From Candidatus Persebacteraceae bacterium Df01 (GTDB lineage: Bacteria > Pseudomonadota > Gammaproteobacteria > Tethybacterales > Persebacteraceae), in NCBI GenBank assembly GCA_030386295.1, contig JANQAO010000001.1:509546-573545 (forward strand): a stretch of DNA of 64,000 nt, given 5' to 3'. The stretch's first letter is position 1. Each line of letters begins with the position of its first letter. Below, piece by piece: positions 27,487 to 37,680 of this stretch. Both the position numbers and the translations under genes were made by a program. The notes below the pieces were generated by a model that saw only the letters and a program-made list of their open reading frames with translations, was not told the DNA's origin and did not search any database.

Positions 27487-28534
27487 GTTTTGTTTCCGCT
27501 ATGTTTTTTTCGCCGGCTTCATGTAGACAGCATTGTGCTACCACCGTCGTTGCATCAGCTCGTGCTAGCCGTCGTGCTTTGAGCGCCAATGTTGCTAGTG
27601 TTGATTTTTGCGTTTTTTGTAAAAAGTCAGCGAGCCAAGCTGGTGTCAGTGCAATTTGTTCGCAAACCTCGGCAGCACCGTTTTTTTTGAAAAACTGTGC
27701 ATTAGCTAACTGGTGATTGGATGCAGCATGCGGATACGGTACTAACAACAATGCTGCTCCTGCTGCTGTCGCTTCCGCCAGCGTTGCTGCGCCAGCCCGG
27801 CAAATTACCAAATCAGCCGCCGCCATACATGTCGCCACATCGTCAATAAATTCTGTTACTTCTGCTTGTATTCCGGTGGCGGCGTAGGCGTCGCGGACGG
27901 ATTTTTCGCGTCCGCGCCCACATTGGTGCGTGATTATGCAATCGCGCCGTACTTGCGTGAGTGCTTGCGGGATAATGCTATTCAGTGCTTGTGCGCCTTG
28001 ACTACCACCGAGAATCAGCAGCCGCAGTGGCGAATTGGTATCAGGAGAAGGCGGCGTAACATGCCAAAAACTGTCACGCACTGGATTGCCCACCCATTCG
28101 CCTTTGGGTAATGAATCAGGGAAGCCGGTTAATGTGCGGCGGGCAAATTTGTTTAACAAACGATTGGCGCGACCGGCAATGGCATTTTGTTCGTGTACTA
28201 TCAATGGTGCGCCGAGTAGCCTTCCCGCCAGAGCCCCCGGTACGGCGGCATAGCCACCCATTCCTAGCACTACTGATGGTTTGTGCTGACGCAAAAGTTT
28301 CCTTGCCCGCATGACAGCAATGAGCAGTCGCAGTCCACCTAAAATTCCGGATGGCGGGCGAAACGGCACTGTTTGCAGCAATATGCCGTGTGGTGGCACT
28401 ACCTGCGTTTCTATGCCACCTGCTCCTAGCCAGCGCACTTCGGCTCCTAGCCGCCGCAATTCGTTGGCGACAGCCAGTGCCGGAAATACATGTCCACCGG
28501 TGCCGCCGGCGGCGATAACTACGCGTGCCGTCAT
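27476..28534 (-). CDS. murG: Lipid II synthase MurG (GlcNAc transferase)
   Basis: Peripheral membrane GT28 glycosyltransferase adding GlcNAc to lipid I. The 352 residues include the N-terminal GGTGGHVFPALAVA acceptor-binding glycine loop, GGYAAVPGALAGRLLGAP, the second GGSQGAQALN loop and the donor-binding RAGAATLAEATAAGAALLLVP segment. The ATG overlaps the ftsW stop by 4 nt. Confidence 0.97.
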   Translation of the reverse strand: MTARVVIAAGGTGGHVFPALAVANELRRLGAEVRWLGAGGIETQVVPPHGILLQTVPFRPPSGILGGLRLLIAVMRARKLLRQHKPSVVLGMGGYAAVPGALAGRLLGAPLIVHEQNAIAGRANRLLNKFARRTLTGFPDSLPKGEWVGNPVRDSFWHVTPPSPDTNSPLRLLILGGSQGAQALNSIIPQALTQVRRDCIITHQCGRGREKSVRDAYAATGIQAEVTEFIDDVATCMAAADLVICRAGAATLAEATAAGAALLLVPYPHAASNHQLANAQFFKKNGAAEVCEQIALTPAWLADFLQKTQKSTLATLALKARRLARADATTVVAQCCLHEAGEKNIAETKHAA

Positions 28535-29631
28535 GTTCCGCCACCACGTTGCTCACGGCGATTTTCAAAATCAATCCGCAATAACACACCGACCAGTAAC
28601 CCCATAGATAGCAGACTGCTGCCGCCGTAACTGACTAAGGGTAGCGTGAATCCTTTGGATGGCAGTAGTGCCAAGTTACCGCAAATGTTAATAGCGGACT
28701 GTGTCGTTACCAACACAGCAAAACCAAAGGCGTACAAAGCACCAAATATTTCACCCCGTTCCTCGGCTCGGCGGGCAATGTTAATTGCTTTCATTACCAA
28801 AAGGGCAATCAATGCGCAAACAATTAAAAGTCCGAGAAGTCCGGTCTCTTCGGCGATTATAGAAATAATAAAATCGTTGTGTGATTCGGGTAGGTAGCCC
28901 CACTTTTCAATGCTGCGACCAATACCACGTCCCCAAAGCCCGCCTTGTACAAAAGCAATAATGGCGTGCTTTTGGTTGTAACCACCGGCGGCATTAAACG
29001 GGTCAACAAAACTTACCAGTCGTTGCATACGATACGGTTCCGTCAATAGTAGCACTATTAAAATAATAAGAAATATGGCAAATAATGCCATCACTGCTCG
29101 TAAGTCAAAACCAGATAAAAATAGTACTGACAGTACTACCAGAGACAGTAGTACGAGTGTGCCAAAGTCCGGTTGCAATATTATTAATCCCAATGTTGGT
29201 ATTGCCCAGCCCAATATGGGGAAAACAAACTTAATTGCATGCCGCTTAAATTGCGGCCGTGATGCATAGCTTGCAGTAAGCAGCAGCAACGTCCATTTGC
29301 ACAATTCCGCTGGCTGTAGCGACAAGCCACCACCGCCCAGCCAGCGGTGAGCACCGTTGCGCGGCTCAAACAAAAACACCGCTGCCAACAGTGTCAGCAC
29401 TAGTATCATTAGTAGTTTTGCTTGTCGCCGTAGCGATGACAGCGAGCAGCAAAACACCATGGCCATTGCTGCTGCTGCCGTTATTACCGCTACTAACTGT
29501 TTGCCGACCCAATTTACGTTTGCCGCCAAAGACACCGAATGTAGCGCCGTCAAGCCAACTGCTAACAATGCACCACATGCCAAAAGCACACCAGCGTCTA
29601 CGGGTGCAATAAAAACATTACTGCGTCGCAC
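28531..29631 (-). CDS. ftsW: Lipid II polymerase / division protein FtsW
   Basis: SEDS-family integral membrane glycosyltransferase acting with FtsI at the septum. About ten hydrophobic helices in 366 residues. Characteristic loops include RWLGGGGLSLQPAELCKW, GGYNQKHAIIAFVQGGLWGRGIG and LPESHNDFIISIIAEETGLLG, and the C-terminal GFTLPLVSYGGSSLLS. The best start is GTG at 29631, 14 nt inside murD; no ATG lies close by. Position next to murD and murG supports ftsW over rodA. Confidence 0.96.
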   Translation of the reverse strand: MRRSNVFIAPVDAGVLLACGALLAVGLTALHSVSLAANVNWVGKQLVAVITAAAAMAMVFCCSLSSLRRQAKLLMILVLTLLAAVFLFEPRNGAHRWLGGGGLSLQPAELCKWTLLLLTASYASRPQFKRHAIKFVFPILGWAIPTLGLIILQPDFGTLVLLSLVVLSVLFLSGFDLRAVMALFAIFLIILIVLLLTEPYRMQRLVSFVDPFNAAGGYNQKHAIIAFVQGGLWGRGIGRSIEKWGYLPESHNDFIISIIAEETGLLGLLIVCALIALLVMKAINIARRAEERGEIFGALYAFGFAVLVTTQSAINICGNLALLPSKGFTLPLVSYGGSSLLSMGLLVGVLLRIDFENRREQRGGGT

Positions 29632-30940
29632 AGCGATGCTCCATATTTAAACAAGACGAAATAAAAGCGTCACCGCGCGCTCCATAATTGGTGTACATAT
29701 CTAGACTGGAACATGCTGGTGAAAGCATTACCGTATCGCCTGCTGTCGCTGCTTGTGTCGCTATGAACACTGCTTCTGGCATGTTCTTTGCTTGCTGTGT
29801 GGCAATGCCAACGTTGGTAAAAGCCGTTTGTAGTTGAAGTGCATCTCGACCTAGCAAAACGGCGAGTCGTACTCGTCCTTGTGCCTCCGTTGCCAATCTT
29901 GTGAAATCTTGTCCTTTGCCATCACCTCCTGCAATAATTACTGCGTTACCCAACAACTGCTTCAGAGCAAAGCAAGCCGATGCTACATTTGTAGCTTTGG
30001 AGTCGTTAATGTAGGTAACGTTATCAATGTGAGAAACGATTTGCTGCCGATGCGGTAGCCTCGAAAAATTGGCTAGTGCCTGTCGTCGCGCCGTTGTGTC
30101 AAGACTCAAACCGTCGGTTAATGCTAAAGCGGCTAATGCACTATGTGGTGGTGCTGCCATTTCTGTTAAAGCAAAACGAGCATCGCCAACAATGGCATCA
30201 GCGGTCAAATGCCATGCTGCCGTCGTCCTTTCGGTAGCGGAAAACGTCACATCTGGACTCGTCGTCATCGCCGTCACAGCCGTATCATCGGCATTCACGA
30301 CACGCCGTGCGGCGTGATGGTAGAGTTGTGCTTTTGCTGTCGTATAAGTCGCCATATCAGAATGATGATCTAAATGATCGGGACTGATATTGAGTACCGC
30401 CGCGATATCGGAAGTGAAATTTGACGCCGTTTCCAATTGAAAACTAGACAATTCAGCCACTGCTACATCGGGTGCGGCAGTTTGTTGCCAGCGTTGCCAC
30501 GCATCTAGCAACGGCTCGCCGATGTTGCCGATAGCTTCCGCGCGCCGTCCAGCGGCGGTACACAATTGTGCACTAAGCTCTGTTACCGTGCTTTTACCGT
30601 TGGTGCCGGTCACCGCCAACAATGTGGTGTTGGGCGGATTGCGGCGCCACGCGTCGGCAAACAGTGCTGCATCACCAGTTATTTTTTCTACTGGAGCTGT
30701 TATATGTGACAGTGGAATTCCGGGGCTTTTTGCCACTAAATCATAAGAGTCAAAATCGGATTTTTGCCACGTGGCAATGTTAGTGTTTGATTGTGCTTTA
30801 ACACCGGATATTGCTGCAGTAGCAGCCAAACAGGGTGGTTCACGGCGGCTGTCCACCGCCAGCACGGTTGCACCTTCCGCCGCTAAATAGCGTGCTATGG
30901 ATAGCCCTGACACGCCCATGCCGACAACCAGTGCTTTCAT
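29618..30940 (-). CDS. murD: UDP-N-acetylmuramoylalanine-D-glutamate ligase
   Basis: Second Mur ligase, adding D-glutamate. ATG 30940 yields 440 residues beginning MKALVVGMGVSGLSIARYL and overlaps the mraY stop by 4 nt. The open frame 84 nt upstream lies inside mraY and is not used. The ATPase motif is LAVTGTNGKSTVTELSAQL, then AVAELSSFQLETA and NISPDHLDHHSDM, and the C-terminal domain has INDSKATNVASACFAL. Confidence 0.96.
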   Translation of the reverse strand: MKALVVGMGVSGLSIARYLAAEGATVLAVDSRREPPCLAATAAISGVKAQSNTNIATWQKSDFDSYDLVAKSPGIPLSHITAPVEKITGDAALFADAWRRNPPNTTLLAVTGTNGKSTVTELSAQLCTAAGRRAEAIGNIGEPLLDAWQRWQQTAAPDVAVAELSSFQLETASNFTSDIAAVLNISPDHLDHHSDMATYTTAKAQLYHHAARRVVNADDTAVTAMTTSPDVTFSATERTTAAWHLTADAIVGDARFALTEMAAPPHSALAALALTDGLSLDTTARRQALANFSRLPHRQQIVSHIDNVTYINDSKATNVASACFALKQLLGNAVIIAGGDGKGQDFTRLATEAQGRVRLAVLLGRDALQLQTAFTNVGIATQQAKNMPEAVFIATQAATAGDTVMLSPACSSLDMYTNYGARGDAFISSCLNMEHRCATQ

Positions 30941-32019
30941 CGCAGTTTGAGGGCAGCTAGCCCAGCGAGTACAAACATCAGCGAGATAATCCAAAAACGC
31001 ACTACGACTTGATTTTCTTTCCAACCTTTCAATTCAAAATGGTGATGTAGCGGCGCCATGCGAAAAATGCGCCGACCTGTGAGTTTGAATGAGCCAACTT
31101 GCAAAATAACTGAAACGGCTTCCATCACAAATATTCCGCTCATGATGATAAAAACGATTTCCTGCCGCACTAGTACCGCCACTAACGCCAGTGCGCCGCC
31201 AGCCGCCAGCGCGCCGACGTCACCCATAAAAATCGCCGCTGGATGAGCGTTAAACCACAAAAACGCCAGTCCAGCACCGATGAGTGCAGCACAAAAAATA
31301 ACCAATTCGTGTGTTCCGAGTAAATGCGGTAACCCCAGATAAGCGGCAAATACTGCATGTCCGGATACATAGGCATACAGAGCTAGCCCGGCGGCAACCA
31401 TGATGACGGGCATAATTGCCAATCCGTCCAATCCGTCCGTCAGATTAACGGCATTAGAAGCGCCGACCAACGCTAAATAACCGGTAATAACAAACCCTGC
31501 CGTCCCCAGCGTTAGGACAATATTTTTGGTGTAGGGGATGATGATGCCCTCAAAACCATCAATCATATTGGTATAAAGTATTACTATGAGCACTGCCGCC
31601 GCTACTGCCGACTGCAATGCCAGTTTGCTGCGTGCCGACAGGCCTTTGGCATTTTTAGCAAATACCTTTTTGCAGTCATCTGCTAGGCCAATGGCACCAA
31701 AAAGGATTGTTCCGACAAGTGCTAGCCATAGGCGACCACTACTCAAATCGCCCCATAACAGGCAAGAAACAAGTAAGCAAAACAACATCAGTACACCGCC
31801 CATTGTCGGCGTGTCATTTTTTTGTAAATGCGATTGAGGGCCGTCATCACGCACCGGCTGTCCTCCAAATAGTTTGATGCGGCGAATAAATGCCGGTCCA
31901 GCCAGCCAACCGATAACAAAAGCAGTGATAACCGCAAACATTGCTCGTACGGTCACATAACTAAATACGTTAAGAAAACTAAAATAATCTACCAATTGCT
32001 GTGATAACCAATAAATCAT
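30937..32019 (-). CDS. mraY: Phospho-MurNAc-pentapeptide transferase
   Basis: Integral membrane enzyme making lipid I from UDP-MurNAc-pentapeptide and undecaprenyl phosphate. The 360 residues with about ten helices hold the family signatures in order: the GGQPVRDDGPQSHLQK loop with NDTPTMGG, the DDCKKVF Asp pair, NLTDGLDGLAIMPV, FMGDVGALAAGG and APLHHHFELKGWKENQVV. It overlaps murF by 4 nt. Confidence 0.97.
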   Translation of the reverse strand: MIYWLSQQLVDYFSFLNVFSYVTVRAMFAVITAFVIGWLAGPAFIRRIKLFGGQPVRDDGPQSHLQKNDTPTMGGVLMLFCLLVSCLLWGDLSSGRLWLALVGTILFGAIGLADDCKKVFAKNAKGLSARSKLALQSAVAAAVLIVILYTNMIDGFEGIIIPYTKNIVLTLGTAGFVITGYLALVGASNAVNLTDGLDGLAIMPVIMVAAGLALYAYVSGHAVFAAYLGLPHLLGTHELVIFCAALIGAGLAFLWFNAHPAAIFMGDVGALAAGGALALVAVLVRQEIVFIIMSGIFVMEAVSVILQVGSFKLTGRRIFRMAPLHHHFELKGWKENQVVVRFWIISLMFVLAGLAALKLR

Positions 32020-33347
32020 GACCGTTGTTCTAAGGTGCTTACAATATCTTCCATTTTCATCCCGCGCGAACCTTTGACCAGCACGACAATTTGTCCCTCA
32101 GCGGCATCTAGTCGGGCATTAAGTGCTTTTAGCAGTGCTGCTTTGCTAGAGAAACCGCTTCCCGTCGCTGCCTGCATGTGTTCTCCTACAGCAAACACGG
32201 TTGCATTTGCTTGTTGTGCTGCATCAATAATTTGACGGTGCGCCGCATCTGCTGCCTTACCCAGTGCCAGCATGTCACCCAAAACGGCAATTTTTTCGCC
32301 ATCGCAATCGGATAAAACGGCCATCGCCGCCAAAGCTGAATCGGGATTGGCGTTGTAGGAATCGTCAATGATCAATAATTGTCGGCGGTGAATAAAGCGC
32401 AATCGTCCGGCAACGCCGGTAAATGATTCTAATCCGGTGCACACCGCTGTTTCGGGTAGTTTGAGTACTTGTGCTGCTGCCGCTGCGGCCAACGCATTGC
32501 GGGCGTTGTGCATTCCTGGCACGCGCAACATAACTTGCGTGCCATTGGGTAGTTGCAAGTGTTTTCCATCCCAATCACCGCAAAAATCTGCCCCTTCACC
32601 GGGAAAGCCAAAAGTTAACACTTGCCTCGTGCCGGCCAGTTGCTGCCACATATTTAAATAAGGGTCGGCGGCATTGAGCACTGCTACGCCGTCTACTGGT
32701 AGGGTAGTGATTAACTCTCCCTTGGCGGCGGCAATGTCGTCTAATGAGGAAAAATTGCCGATGTGTGCCCGCTGACAATTGTTGATGATTGCCACTTGTG
32801 GACGCACCATTTGTCCTAATTCGGTAAGTTCACCGGGTGCATCCATCCCGGTTTCTAAGACAGCATAACGGTGTGTTGCTCGCAATTCTAGCAATGTGAG
32901 TGACACCCCTAGGCGATTATTGAAATTACCGATTGTGCGATGCGTACTTGATTCATCGGCGGCATCACGGCAAATGCTGGCAAGCATTTCTTTAACTGTT
33001 GTTTTGCCGTTGCTGCCGGTTACTGCGATGATAGTGCCATCAAATTTATCTCGCCAACGTGAGGCCAATCTCGCCAGAGCTGCTGCTCCGTCACATACCG
33101 CTAGTTGACCGACACTAATTTTGTGTGCGGCATTAAACGGCAAAGACACCATAACCGCTGCTGCTCCTTGATCTGTGGCGGCGTTGATAAAGTCGTGTCC
33201 GTTTGTGCGTGCGCCCGGCAGAGCAACAAACAAATCACCGTTACGCACTTGGCGTGAGTCAATACGAACTCCGGTGAGTATGGGGTCACCGTTTCCCCAA
33301 CGTATGCCACCGCACCACTGTGCTGCCTGAGTGAGCGTGGCTAACAT
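32016..33347 (-). CDS. murF: UDP-MurNAc-tripeptide D-alanyl-D-alanine ligase
   Basis: Adds the D-Ala-D-Ala dipeptide to complete the pentapeptide. The 443 residues show an N-terminal domain with DSRQVRNGDLFVALPG, the ATPase loop AVTGSNGKTTVKEMLASI, VLETGMDAPGELTEL and the C-terminal DDSYNANPDSALAAMAVL, all typical of MurF. It overlaps murE by 7 nt. Confidence 0.96.
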   Translation of the reverse strand: MLATLTQAAQWCGGIRWGNGDPILTGVRIDSRQVRNGDLFVALPGARTNGHDFINAATDQGAAAVMVSLPFNAAHKISVGQLAVCDGAAALARLASRWRDKFDGTIIAVTGSNGKTTVKEMLASICRDAADESSTHRTIGNFNNRLGVSLTLLELRATHRYAVLETGMDAPGELTELGQMVRPQVAIINNCQRAHIGNFSSLDDIAAAKGELITTLPVDGVAVLNAADPYLNMWQQLAGTRQVLTFGFPGEGADFCGDWDGKHLQLPNGTQVMLRVPGMHNARNALAAAAAAQVLKLPETAVCTGLESFTGVAGRLRFIHRRQLLIIDDSYNANPDSALAAMAVLSDCDGEKIAVLGDMLALGKAADAAHRQIIDAAQQANATVFAVGEHMQAATGSGFSSKAALLKALNARLDAAEGQIVVLVKGSRGMKMEDIVSTLEQRS

Positions 33348-34786
33348 GTGCCGTTTCTCTTTTTCAAAGCGGTTTGTGCTGTGTCAGCGTCCGAAAAATA
33401 ATGCCTTTTACCAGCAATATCTTGATAATTTTCGTGTCCTTTGCCTGCGATGAGTATGGTATCTGTTGCCGCTGCTTGCGTAATTACCCAAGTAATTGCT
33501 TCACCACGCCCGGCAATCTCTTGCAACCGACCACCACCGCCGGCCAATACATCAGCGCGAATCGCTGCCGGCTCTTCATCACGTGGATTGTCATCAGTCA
33601 CAATGCCTACATCTGCTGTTGCCGCTACCTTTCCCATGAGTGCTCGCTTACCGCGATCGCGTTCGCCACCGCAGCCACACACCAACCACAGTCGGTTACC
33701 ATGCTGGCGCAGTGCTGCCAATGCTGCCGTTAGTGCGTCCGGTGTGTGTGCGTAGTCCACATATATCGCTGGTTGGGCGGTGTTGCCGCCGTTATTGATT
33801 CGTTGCAAACGCCCTTCTGGCAGCGTTGGCACAGCGGTGCTAAATGATGCCCATGAACCGCCGCCGGCTCGCGCGAGCAAGGCAGCAGCCATGAAATTGT
33901 GAGCGTTGTGTGCGCCTGCAAACGGCAGCCATACCCGTCGCCAACCATCATCGCCGTCTAATTCTAAAGTTTGTCCGTCTGCATCTGATTGCAAAGCAAG
34001 TAGGCGCAACGCAGTACCTCGCCGTCCGTAAGTTAATACTCGCTTACCAGCTGCGGCTAACTGTGGTGCTAGTTGCGCACAATATTCATCATCCGCATTG
34101 AGAATAGCTAGTGGTAGTCCGGATGATTCAAATAACTGTGCTTTGCTGCGATGATAAGACTCAATATCGCCATGATAATCTAAATGATCGCGTCCGGCAT
34201 TGGCAAAAACTGCCGCCTCCAGTTGTACGCCCGCCAATCGTCCTTGGACAATGCCGTGTGAGGAGGCTTCAATCATCGCCGCCTCTGCACCTGCCTGACA
34301 AAAACTTTGCAGAAACGCCTGTAGAGCGATAGCTTCCGGTGTGGTATTACCAGTTGGTTGCGGTATTTCTCCCGGCAGATAAGCCCCCAAAGTGCCTACT
34401 ACTGCCGTACGTCGCCCACTGTGTGACATCAACAATGCGGCAAGATGCGCAATTGTCGTTTTGCCATTGGTGCCGGTAATGGCAGCAGTAAACATTTTTT
34501 GACTTGGTTCGTTATATACAAAATTAGCGAGTAATCCTGTCCGCGAGCGCAATTCGGGTACTGCCACATGAGGTGTATGCCACGTCTCTGACCAAGAAAA
34601 ATCGGCAGGATCCCAAAAAATACCGGCCGCACCGGCTTGAATTGCTTGTGGAATATAGTCTCGCCCGTCTGCCTTGTCGCCGGGATATGCGACAAAAGCG
34701 GCATTTGGTGGGATATGGTGGCTGTCACAGCTTAGTGCGGTAAGTGGAGCCCCCATTTTATGAACAGTAGCGGCGGCGTCAAACAT
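33341..34786 (-). CDS. murE: UDP-MurNAc-L-Ala-D-Glu meso-diaminopimelate ligase
   Basis: Third Mur ligase. ATG 34786 gives 481 residues and overlaps the ftsI stop by 8 nt. Motifs are ALSCDSHHIPPNAAFVAYPG, the ATPase loop AITGTNGKTTIAHLAALLM, and DYAHTPDALTAALAAL. The substrate-choosing motif is DNPRDEEP, the DNPR form found in enzymes that add meso-diaminopimelate rather than lysine. This predicts Gram-negative-type peptidoglycan. Confidence 0.96.
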   Translation of the reverse strand: MFDAAATVHKMGAPLTALSCDSHHIPPNAAFVAYPGDKADGRDYIPQAIQAGAAGIFWDPADFSWSETWHTPHVAVPELRSRTGLLANFVYNEPSQKMFTAAITGTNGKTTIAHLAALLMSHSGRRTAVVGTLGAYLPGEIPQPTGNTTPEAIALQAFLQSFCQAGAEAAMIEASSHGIVQGRLAGVQLEAAVFANAGRDHLDYHGDIESYHRSKAQLFESSGLPLAILNADDEYCAQLAPQLAAAGKRVLTYGRRGTALRLLALQSDADGQTLELDGDDGWRRVWLPFAGAHNAHNFMAAALLARAGGGSWASFSTAVPTLPEGRLQRINNGGNTAQPAIYVDYAHTPDALTAALAALRQHGNRLWLVCGCGGERDRGKRALMGKVAATADVGIVTDDNPRDEEPAAIRADVLAGGGGRLQEIAGRGEAITWVITQAAATDTILIAGKGHENYQDIAGKRHYFSDADTAQTALKKRNGTC

Positions 34787-36476
34787 CACCAAATACCGGC
34801 GCCATGTCAGGCGCAATACCGTTTAATAATAAGGCGCGGCGAACAATATTTCGAAACACCGGTGCTGCAGCAACGCCGCCGGTATAACCATTTTTTGACG
34901 GCTCATCAATCATCACTGCTACGATATAACGCGGGCGTGATGCAGGTGCAATACCAATAAAAAACGCGCGATAGACATTGTTTAAATAACCATTTGGACC
35001 GTGCTTTTTGGCGGTGCCGGTTTTGCCTGCTACGCGATAGCCGGTAATTGCTGCCCGTGTGGCGGTGCCTCCTGGACGTGTAACGCCTTCCATAATCGTT
35101 CGCACTTGCCGCGCCACATCGGCGGACAGTACCCGCTGTCTCAATAGTAGCGGCAAATCTGTTTCTAGCCGCGGCTCTATCAGTACACCGTCATTGGCAA
35201 AAACAGAATAACCGCGTAGTAGCTGCAAAAGTGAAACTGAAAAACCATAACCGTAAGCATGAGTGACAAAATCTGCCGGACGCCAATTTTTATACGAACG
35301 CAAACTACCTTTGGTTTCGCCGGGCATGTCAAGCACTTTGCCGCCGCCAAAACCCAACCGTTGATACAGCTCCCACAACGATTCCTTACCCACTCGTTCT
35401 GCCAGCATCACCGCACCGATATTGCTGGACTTTTGTAAAATGCCGCTCACTGTTAAGTCTTCGTCAATGTGAGAATCTTTAACGATAACGCCACCGATGC
35501 GCATTGGCTTGGCGGTGGGAAACACTTCGTTCGCTCGTGCCAAGTTACGTTGTAGGGCTGCGGCAACAACAAATGGTTTGGCTAAAGATCCCGGCTCTAC
35601 TGCGTCAGTGAGTGCGCGATTTTTTTTGTTGCCGCCTCCACTGATATTGTTGGGGTTAAAGCTCGGTAGGCTTGCCAGTGCCAAAATATCTCCGGTGCGG
35701 GCGTCCATTACCGCCGCTGCACCAGCGGCAGCACCGTGATGATGCAGGGCCCGGCGTAACTCTTCGTGTGCATAAAACTGTAGACGCGAATCAATGGAAA
35801 GTGTGATGGTATGACCGGCACGCGCTGGCTGTACATCGGTTTGCGTTAGGCGCACGCCGTTGCGTGCTCGCATTCCACTGTCTTTGCCTGCTGCTGATGC
35901 TAGCGTTTGGTGACGCATAAACTCAATTCCGGCGCGCCCCACATCTTCGTGATTGGTATAGCCCAATACCGATGCTGCATATTCTTTCTGTGGGTAATAT
36001 CGCTTGCTGGTATAGTCAACGCGCAAGCCGAGTAAGTGCATATTTTGTAATTGTTGTGCTCGTACTGGCGGCAATGCTTTGTGTAGAAGCACTGCTCGTC
36101 CGCCGTTGGCGAGTTTGTCGCCCAAATCTTCTTCAGACATTTGCAACGCCTCGGCCAAACGCGGTAACAAAGCGGGAAGCCGCACACTGTCGTGTTCACT
36201 TAATACTTTGGTATCGGCGCGGACTTCGTATACTTCGGTGCTAACTGCTAGCGGGTTTCCTGCTGCGTCTACGATATCGCCGCGGTGAGCGGGGAGGTGT
36301 TCGTAGTAGTGATAGCGGCGAGCGACTTCTTCGTTTGCCTGCACAACAAAGGTAGATAGCCGCCACGCTCCGGCAATGACGGGTACTACGAGAATCGTCA
36401 TAACACACAAGATGACAAACTTTTTGCGCCAGTCAGACAAGCGTAGTGGCGGCAATTCTAAATGCAGCGGCATCAT
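34779..36476 (-). CDS. ftsI: Septal peptidoglycan transpeptidase FtsI (PBP3)
   Basis: Class B penicillin-binding protein. The 565 residues have a short cytoplasmic tail, one transmembrane helix (about residues 20-42), the pedestal domain with HRGDIVDAAGNPLAVS, and the transpeptidase domain. Catalytic motifs are SxxK in EPGSLAKPF, SxN in KSSNIGAVML and KTG in VAGKTGTAKKHG. SLAK replaces the more common STVK or STIK, but keeps the essential Ser and Lys. It overlaps ftsL by 4 nt. Confidence 0.96.
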   Translation of the reverse strand: MMPLHLELPPLRLSDWRKKFVILCVMTILVVPVIAGAWRLSTFVVQANEEVARRYHYYEHLPAHRGDIVDAAGNPLAVSTEVYEVRADTKVLSEHDSVRLPALLPRLAEALQMSEEDLGDKLANGGRAVLLHKALPPVRAQQLQNMHLLGLRVDYTSKRYYPQKEYAASVLGYTNHEDVGRAGIEFMRHQTLASAAGKDSGMRARNGVRLTQTDVQPARAGHTITLSIDSRLQFYAHEELRRALHHHGAAAGAAAVMDARTGDILALASLPSFNPNNISGGGNKKNRALTDAVEPGSLAKPFVVAAALQRNLARANEVFPTAKPMRIGGVIVKDSHIDEDLTVSGILQKSSNIGAVMLAERVGKESLWELYQRLGFGGGKVLDMPGETKGSLRSYKNWRPADFVTHAYGYGFSVSLLQLLRGYSVFANDGVLIEPRLETDLPLLLRQRVLSADVARQVRTIMEGVTRPGGTATRAAITGYRVAGKTGTAKKHGPNGYLNNVYRAFFIGIAPASRPRYIVAVMIDEPSKNGYTGGVAAAPVFRNIVRRALLLNGIAPDMAPVFGDV

Positions 36477-36787
36477 GGCGCGTTCTCCGCAAGAAAAATC
36501 AGCGAGTCAGTTTCTAATTGTGGCTCTATCATACCCAATCGCAGTGCTTCCGTTCGCACTTGTCCATAATCGGTAACGGTGGCATATTCCACTAATAAAT
36601 TGCGTCTTTCATCTTGCAAAATGCGCTGCTCTTGACGTAACTGTCCTAATGTGTGCGTGAGGCGATGTGTGAGCTGTCGGGTTTCCATTGCCTGCAGTGT
36701 TGCCCATGCACAAAACGTTGCTGCTATTGCTAGACACAGTACTGGACGCAAATAGCGATCTGGTTTTTCTATATAAAAATCGCTCAC
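36473..36787 (-). CDS. ftsL: Cell division protein FtsL
   Basis: Small bitopic divisome protein that pairs with FtsB through a coiled coil. The 104 residues consist of a short basic N-terminus, one transmembrane helix (about residues 14-31, PVLCLAIAATFCAWATL) and a charged heptad-like helix (RQEQRILQDERRNLL region). Primary sequence is poorly conserved, so the identification rests on topology and on its position between rsmH and ftsI. It overlaps both neighbours by 4 nt. Confidence 0.9.
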   Translation of the reverse strand: MSDFYIEKPDRYLRPVLCLAIAATFCAWATLQAMETRQLTHRLTHTLGQLRQEQRILQDERRNLLVEYATVTDYGQVRTEALRLGMIEPQLETDSLIFLAENAP

Positions 36788-37680
36788 AGTGCCGCCAGCT
36801 TGACAAATACTCGCATGCGTGCACTGCGGGCGCGCGGGTTTGCTGCTACTTCGTCTTCGCTGGGTGTGACCAGGTTACCGACGGCTTCCATATTTAGCTG
36901 GTTGATTCGTCCCACACCGGGAAAAGCGGGGCCGCGTAACAAGTGTTTGACCAAACGGTCTTCTAGTGAATGAAAAGAAATAACGACCAATCGCCCACGA
37001 GTGGCTAGTAACTTACAGGCGGCTTCCAGCCCGCGCCGCAGATTAGCTAGTTCACTATTAACCTCCATTCGCAAGGCTTGAAAAACCAACGTTGCCGGAT
37101 GTCGTCCCGGCATGCGTAAGCGTTTGCTGTCGGCGACTACTTTTGCCAACGAGGTGGTATCGGTAATTTCGTGACGCTTGGCGCAAATGGCTTTTGCCAC
37201 GCGGCGGGCTTCTGGTTCTTCGCCGTAGGTTTTAAAAATATGAATCAACGTTTGTTCATCTTCTGTTGCCAGCAGGTGCGCTACTGTTGTTTTTTGCCGC
37301 CGGTCTAGTCGCATATCCAGCGGTCCGGTACGTTGAAAAGAAAGCCCGCGCTCGGCAACGTCCAGCTGTGGGCTAGACACGCCCAAATCAAACAATACTC
37401 CGTGTGCTGATGCAATGCCGGCTTCTGTTGCCATCTCTTGCAGATGAAAAAAATTACTCCGCTTAAAAACAAAGCGCGAATCGGTTATGGTCGCAGCATT
37501 CTTTTCTGCCCACTCATCGCAATCCAAAGCCAGTAACGTTGCTGTAGCAGTTAATTTGCTTAGTATTTGCGTGCTGTGTCCGCCGCCACCATAGGTAGCA
37601 TCAATATAAGTGCCATCAGCAACTGGTGGCGTCAACAGTGCTGTCACCGCCTCTTGCTCCAACACGGTTTGGTGCGTCAC
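36784..37680 (-). CDS. rsmH: 16S rRNA (cytosine-1402 N4) methyltransferase RsmH
   Basis: SAM-dependent methyltransferase of the ribosomal P-site nucleotide. GTG at 37680 gives 298 residues starting THQTVLEQEAV, the family-standard N-terminus, and overlaps the mraZ stop as GTGA. SAM motifs are DATYGGGGHSTQIL and FDLGVSSPQLD. The C-terminal part has RLVVISFHSLEDRLVKHLL and the final RARSARMRVFVKL. A longer open frame to 37776 is the shadow of mraZ. Confidence 0.96.
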   Translation of the reverse strand: MTHQTVLEQEAVTALLTPPVADGTYIDATYGGGGHSTQILSKLTATATLLALDCDEWAEKNAATITDSRFVFKRSNFFHLQEMATEAGIASAHGVLFDLGVSSPQLDVAERGLSFQRTGPLDMRLDRRQKTTVAHLLATEDEQTLIHIFKTYGEEPEARRVAKAICAKRHEITDTTSLAKVVADSKRLRMPGRHPATLVFQALRMEVNSELANLRRGLEAACKLLATRGRLVVISFHSLEDRLVKHLLRGPAFPGVGRINQLNMEAVGNLVTPSEDEVAANPRARSARMRVFVKLAAL